From: an uncultured Lachnospiraceae bacterium
GTDB lineage: Bacteria; Bacillota; Clostridia; Lachnospirales; Lachnospiraceae
Direction of reading: 5' to 3'
Assembly (NCBI GenBank): GCA_947631665.1
Contig: CANRMF010000020.1
Span: forward strand, 1 to 34,242
Length of the DNA: 34,242 bases
The position numbers and the translations under genes are program-made. This document shows positions 30,237 through 34,242 of this stretch, piece by piece (position 1 is the first letter of the stretch; each line of letters opens with the position of its first letter). The notes under the pieces were generated by a model. The model worked only from the letters and a program-made list of their open reading frames with translations, did no database searches and was not told the DNA's origin.

Positions 30237-32996
30237 ATGCTCTATCATTTGGAAAATCGCGGAAACCACCCGATTTATGAATATTTATACAACTGCATAA
30301 AAAACGATATTCTCACCGGAAAAATCAAGGCGGGAGAGAAACTGCCGTCGAAACGGGAACTGGCAAAAAGTCATGGAATCAGCGTGATTACTGTGGAAAA
30401 TGCTTACGCCCAGTTAGTGACAGAGGGATATATTTATTCCGAAGAAAAAAGAGGTTTTTTTGCCGGTGACCTTGGCGGGAAATATATTCAGCAAAATCCG
30501 GAAAGAATTTTGGCAGAGCAAAAGCAGCCGATGAAGTGGCTTGTGGATTTTAAGTCAAACCATATTCTCTACGACAGTTTTCCTTTTTCTACATGGGCAA
30601 AGGTGATGCGCAAAACCCTGTCCGATCAGGAAATTTCATTTTTAAAAAGTCCGGAGCACTGCGGCGTGGCGCCGCTTCGTCAGGCGATTGCAATGCACCT
30701 CGAAAAATATCGGGGCATGAATGTCAATCCGAACCATATTGTCGTCGGCGCAGGCACAGAATATCTTTACAGTCTGATTGTTCAATTGCTGGGGCGCAGC
30801 TCCATGATTGCAATTGAGGATCCGGGACACAAAAAAGTGGGGAAAATTTATGAGAGCAACGGAATCAGATGTCTTCATATCAATGTGGATTCCGACGGAC
30901 TGGTTGTGGAAAATTTAGAGGGCACCAATGTATCGGCGGTGCACATTTCCCCGTCCCATCACTTTCCGACCGGCTGCGTGATGCCGGCGGCAAGGCGTTA
31001 CAAACTGTTGCAGTGGGCAAAGGAAAATCACAGTTACATTATCGAGGACGATTACGACAGCGAGTTCCGTTTTCAGGGAAAACCGATTCCGGCGATGGTG
31101 GGTATTGACGATTCGCAGGTCATTTACATGAACACCTTTTCAAAAACGCTGGCGCCGTCCATTCGGATTGCTTATATGATTTTGCCCGAACCGCTGATGA
31201 AAAAATTTAACGGGCAGTTTTCCTTTTATTCCGGCACCGTTTCCGGATTTGAACAGTATACGCTTGCAAACTTTATTCTTCAGGGATATTTTGAACGGCA
31301 CATCAGCCGCATGAGAAATTATTACCGCGAGTACCGCAGGCGTATTCTCTCGGCAATCCGTCAGTCGCCGATTTGCGACAAGGCGGTGATTGAGGAGGCA
31401 AATGCGGGACTGCATTTTATTTTAAAAATCAATCGGGAGATTGACGATGAAAAATATGTGCAGGCGCTCAAAGACAAGCATATTAACATCTCAACGGTGG
31501 CAGAATATTGTTATCACAATCAGGAACAGTTCAGACATCAGTTTATTATCAATTATTCGGCGGTAAAAGAAGAAGATTTGAAAGAGGCGTTAAAAATTAT
31601 GAATGATACGCTGGAGGAAGCAATGAATCAGTATCAGGGAAAACACTCCTTCCGGATAGACATACCGAAAAATGTATCAACGATTATCAAAATACTGGAA
31701 AGCCATGGGTATGAGGCGTTTGCAGTCGGCGGGTGCGTGCGCGATACGATTTTAGGCCGCGTTCCGGACGACTGGGACATCACGACATCGGCGCTGCCGC
31801 AGCAGGTCAAAGATATTTTTCATAAAACCATTGATACCGGATTACAGCATGGTACGGTGACGGTGCGGATTGGCGGCGAAAATTACGAGGTGACGACCTA
31901 CCGGATTGACGGAGAATATACGGACGGCAGACACCCCGACTGCGTACAGTATACAACAGATTTGGTGGAAGATTTAAAGCGGCGGGATTTTACCATCAAT
32001 GCGATGGCGTACAATCCGTCTGTCGGGCTGATTGATGCGTTTGACGGTATGCACGACCTTGAGAGGAAGCGGATTGCCTGTGTCGGAACGCCGGAGGAAC
32101 GGTTTGGAGAGGACGCTTTGCGGATTTTGCGCGCAGTGCGGTTTTCGGCGCAGCTTGGATTTGAAATTGCGCAGACGACAAAAGAAGCGGTTGCGGCGAT
32201 GGCGCCTCAGCTTTCCAAAATCAGCGCAGAGAGACTCCGCGTGGAACTGGAAAAACTGCTGTTGTCAGAGCACCCTGAAAAACTGATTGACGCTTATGAA
32301 CTGGGCATTACAAAAGTTGTGCTGCCGGAGTTTGACAAAATGATGGAATGTGAACAGAATACGCCGTATCATCAGTATGACGTCGGAAGGCATACCGTTG
32401 AGGTCATCAAAAATGTCCCGAAAGACCGCGTGATGCGTTGGGCGGCGCTGCTGCATGACGTGGCAAAGCCGGAGAGCAAAACGACCAAAGAGGGACGGGA
32501 TCATTTTCATGGACACGCGCATCGCGGAAGCCTGAAAGCGCCTGAAATTCTGCGCAGGCTCAGGATAGACAATAAAACCATCAAGACTGTTGCACGCCTG
32601 ATAGACTGCCATGACGACCGCCCTGCCGGAACGCCTCTCGGCAAAACCCCTGAGGCTGTCAGACGGAGTGTGCGCAAAATCGGAAAAGATATTTACAGTC
32701 AGTACTTGCAGCTTGCCTACGCTGATTTTCAGGGAAAAAGCGACTACGGAAAGCAGAAAGGCTACGACGATTATCTCTATACCTGCAGACAGTTTGAACT
32801 CATTATGAAAAACCATGTCTGCACCTCCAAAAAGGAAATGGATATTTCGGGGAAGGATTTGATTGAACTCGGTTGTCCGACAGGCGAAAAAATGGGAGAA
32901 CTCTTGGAGCAGTTATTAGAGGTTGTCTTAAAAGAGCCGGAAAAAAATAAAAAAGAAATTTTATTACAGGAAGCCGGAAGGCTGATGGGGTTATAA
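30237..32996 (+). CDS. cca: MocR/PdxR-like regulator fused to CCA-adding tRNA nucleotidyltransferase
   Basis: The 919-residue frame joins two complete proteins. Residues 1-80 form a GntR winged helix, and about 95-455 form a fold-type-I aminotransferase domain with EDDYDSEFRF and the PLP lysine K303 in TFSKTLAPS; together they are a MocR/PdxR-type regulator. From M463 the sequence is a full bacterial CCA enzyme of about 457 residues: G498-G499 and D512-W-D514 in the catalytic head, KRRDFTINAMAY, EDALRILRAVRF, and an HD domain with H740-D741. No stop or frameshift separates them. PdxR regulators use PLP as signal and control PLP synthesis, consistent with the divergent kinase gene; the CCA part repairs tRNA 3' ends. 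An internal GGAGG and ATG at the junction could also give free CCA enzyme. A weak AAGG site precedes the first ATG. Confidence 0.88.
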   Translation: MLYHLENRGNHPIYEYLYNCIKNDILTGKIKAGEKLPSKRELAKSHGISVITVENAYAQLVTEGYIYSEEKRGFFAGDLGGKYIQQNPERILAEQKQPMKWLVDFKSNHILYDSFPFSTWAKVMRKTLSDQEISFLKSPEHCGVAPLRQAIAMHLEKYRGMNVNPNHIVVGAGTEYLYSLIVQLLGRSSMIAIEDPGHKKVGKIYESNGIRCLHINVDSDGLVVENLEGTNVSAVHISPSHHFPTGCVMPAARRYKLLQWAKENHSYIIEDDYDSEFRFQGKPIPAMVGIDDSQVIYMNTFSKTLAPSIRIAYMILPEPLMKKFNGQFSFYSGTVSGFEQYTLANFILQGYFERHISRMRNYYREYRRRILSAIRQSPICDKAVIEEANAGLHFILKINREIDDEKYVQALKDKHINISTVAEYCYHNQEQFRHQFIINYSAVKEEDLKEALKIMNDTLEEAMNQYQGKHSFRIDIPKNVSTIIKILESHGYEAFAVGGCVRDTILGRVPDDWDITTSALPQQVKDIFHKTIDTGLQHGTVTVRIGGENYEVTTYRIDGEYTDGRHPDCVQYTTDLVEDLKRRDFTINAMAYNPSVGLIDAFDGMHDLERKRIACVGTPEERFGEDALRILRAVRFSAQLGFEIAQTTKEAVAAMAPQLSKISAERLRVELEKLLLSEHPEKLIDAYELGITKVVLPEFDKMMECEQNTPYHQYDVGRHTVEVIKNVPKDRVMRWAALLHDVAKPESKTTKEGRDHFHGHAHRGSLKAPEILRRLRIDNKTIKTVARLIDCHDDRPAGTPLGKTPEAVRRSVRKIGKDIYSQYLQLAYADFQGKSDYGKQKGYDDYLYTCRQFELIMKNHVCTSKKEMDISGKDLIELGCPTGEKMGELLEQLLEVVLKEPEKNKKEILLQEAGRLMGL
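31613..31625 (+). promoter_or_regulatory. Internal ribosome site and start for a separate CCA enzyme
   Basis: GGAGG (31613-31617) is followed after 5 bases by an in-frame ATG (31623-31625, residue 463 of the fusion). It is stronger than the site at the first start and lies exactly at the domain boundary, so a second, 457-residue product is likely. Confidence 0.65.
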
Positions 32997-33027
32997 AGGT
33001 GCAGTGCAGATGCATTGCATCTTTTTT
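32995..33027 (+). terminator. Intrinsic terminator after the MocR-CCA gene
   Basis: AAAGGTGCA (32995-33003) pairs with TGCATCTTT (33016-33024) with one wobble pair and is followed by T's. A shorter alternative hairpin, AGATG/CATCT, lies inside. Confidence 0.75.
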
Positions 33028-33139
33028 AATGCTTAAAATCATGTGGACATGCGATGTTTCCTAAAATCATAAGAATAAAAGCGGTTCTTTTTTCATAGGT
33101 TAGAATACGGAAAAACGAGCGCGAAGTGGGTGGAAATGT

Positions 33140-34123
33140 ATGAACGAAAAAGCAGTCAGTGTTTTTGAACAGTACGATTTGGGGAAGGAGGATTTGTTTA
33201 AACTAAGAGGAAATTACGGGTGCGTAACGCCGAATGGAAAATATATTTTACAGGAATATGATTATAGCGAAGAAAAACTGGTAACCATTTCTACGCTGCA
33301 AAAGTTTTTGGGCGGGCATGAAATCTTAACGGAGGAGCTGGTTCCAAACAGAGAGGGCAGATTTATTTCCGTCGGAGAGGACGGATTCGGATATTATTTA
33401 AAAAAATTTTATGATTTAGAGGAATGTAATATCAAAAACGAACAGCATATCGTGAGCGCGACAGGGGTTTTGGCGCAATTTCATAAACACTGTACGCTTG
33501 CCGGAGGAATACCGGCGGAGGCGCAGGGCTTTCATCAGGGAAAAAATATGCTGGAAGCGTTTGAAAAGCATAACAAGGAAATTGTAAATATCAGAAACTA
33601 TATCCAGAAAAGAAAAAACAAAAATATTTTTGAACAGTATCTTCAGGGAATGATTGTGGAATATTACGGACAGGCGGTGGAGGCATTTGAGCAGTTGAAG
33701 CAGTCGGAATACCGGCAGTGTTACCGTCAGGCGTGCAGCGAAAAACAATTATGTATCGGCAATTTCAATCAACATTCCATCGGCTTTTATAAAAAAACTC
33801 CGGTGCTGCTCAATCTGACCAAAGTCCATTATGCGCCAAAAATCCATGACTTATATGATTATTTAAGAAAAGTACTGGAGAAAAACGACTGGGAAATCCA
33901 AGTCGGGCAGAACGTTCTGAGAGAGTACAGGGAGAAAAATGCTTTGGAGGAAAAGGAAATTGCAATATTAAAAATCCTTTTGTCTTATCCCGAAAAATTC
34001 TGGAAAATAATAAACTATTACTATAACTCAAACAAGGCGTGGTATTCGGATAAAAATGAAGAAAAGTTAAGAGCTTTCCAAAATCAGGAAAAATTGCGGT
34101 GGAAATACATCGAAACCCTGTAA
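33140..34123 (+). CDS. CotS-like spore coat protein, degenerate kinase fold
   Basis: The 327-residue protein resembles CotS/aminoglycoside-phosphotransferase-like coat proteins in its opening (GKEDLFKLRGNYGCVTPNGKYILQEY) and in its helical C-lobe. The catalytic H-G-D motif that should precede F-N-Q-H reads I206-G207-N208, and the metal-binding aspartate motif after it is replaced by LNLTK, so phosphotransfer is unlikely. Such proteins are laid down on forming endospores, supporting a sporulating lineage. A sequence CATAGGTTA at 33094-33102 fits the -10 pattern of mother-cell sigma factors, but no matching -35 was found. A GGTGG site precedes the ATG. Confidence 0.65.
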   Translation: MNEKAVSVFEQYDLGKEDLFKLRGNYGCVTPNGKYILQEYDYSEEKLVTISTLQKFLGGHEILTEELVPNREGRFISVGEDGFGYYLKKFYDLEECNIKNEQHIVSATGVLAQFHKHCTLAGGIPAEAQGFHQGKNMLEAFEKHNKEIVNIRNYIQKRKNKNIFEQYLQGMIVEYYGQAVEAFEQLKQSEYRQCYRQACSEKQLCIGNFNQHSIGFYKKTPVLLNLTKVHYAPKIHDLYDYLRKVLEKNDWEIQVGQNVLREYREKNALEEKEIAILKILLSYPEKFWKIINYYYNSNKAWYSDKNEEKLRAFQNQEKLRWKYIETL

Positions 34124-34242
34124 AAACATTTTTAAAAAAATTAAAAACTGAAAAAAATATTTTTAGCTGACTTGTAAAAGTAAATTCCGTGTGAAAGATT
34201 AAATTCCACTTACGTTAAAAAAACAGTTGAAATTTCTAAATT
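34124..34242. other. AT-rich end of the window
   Basis: The last 119 bases hold A- and T-runs. A weak A/T-only dyad just after the stop (TAAAAA-CA-TTTTTA) is too poor to call a terminator. No gene start is visible. Confidence 0.4.

Overview
The window reads as chromosomal DNA of an anaerobic, probably gut-dwelling Firmicute close to the Lachnospiraceae. This is an inference from protein style, moderate GC with purine-rich Shine-Dalgarno sites (GGAGG and variants), a leucine-type T-box leader, sigma-A-like promoters, a CotS-like protein that hints at a sporulating lineage, and a complete beta-glucuronide utilisation locus. No rRNA, tRNA, CRISPR array or intact insertion sequence was seen.

Layout. 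1-8.8 kb is mostly housekeeping: the start of a small leftward gene, degV, a leftward sigma-70-like protein that lacks region 4, a TcaA-like membrane protein with a flavin reductase, dinB followed by a shikimate-kinase-like gene, murA, and a serine hydrolase. 8.8-18.3 kb is a glucuronide/hexuronate regulon: uxaC and a LacI-family repressor run leftward, and uxuA, an SDR mannonate oxidoreductase, kdgA, kdgK and uidA run rightward. Together they would take a beta-glucuronide through glucuronate, fructuronate, mannonate, KDG and KDPG to pyruvate and glyceraldehyde-3-phosphate. Both operons carry nearly the same LacI-type palindrome at their promoters. An AAA ATPase with its own palindromic promoter region sits between them, and no sugar transporter is present. 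18.3-19.9 kb is an AT-rich membrane glycosyltransferase-like gene broken by one in-frame TAA. 19.9-24.5 kb carries a leucine T-box, a LeuA whose C-terminus is fused to a complete AraC-type DNA-binding domain, a lipoprotein and metK.

24.5-26.9 kb is an accessory graveyard: a relic of an AbiEii toxin, a collapsed flavin reductase, the first 22 codons of an aldo/keto reductase, a duplicated 3' end of a carboxymuconolactone-decarboxylase-like gene, and an intact TetR regulator behind two palindromes. 26.9-28.8 kb holds three flavodoxin genes in a row, predicted to be secreted, lipid-anchored and cytoplasmic. They are separated and followed by tandem-repeat DNA (26-bp and about 74-bp units). 29.2-33.0 kb has a pyridoxal/pyridoxamine kinase divergent from a MocR/PdxR-like regulator that continues in frame into a whole CCA-adding tRNA nucleotidyltransferase, with a good internal ribosome-binding site and ATG at the junction. 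A CotS-like pseudokinase closes the window.

The strongest candidates for something undescribed are the two enzyme-regulator fusions (LeuA-AraC HTH and MocR-CCA), then the three-compartment flavodoxin array and the region-4-less sigma-like protein. All functions are read from sequence patterns; no database search was possible.
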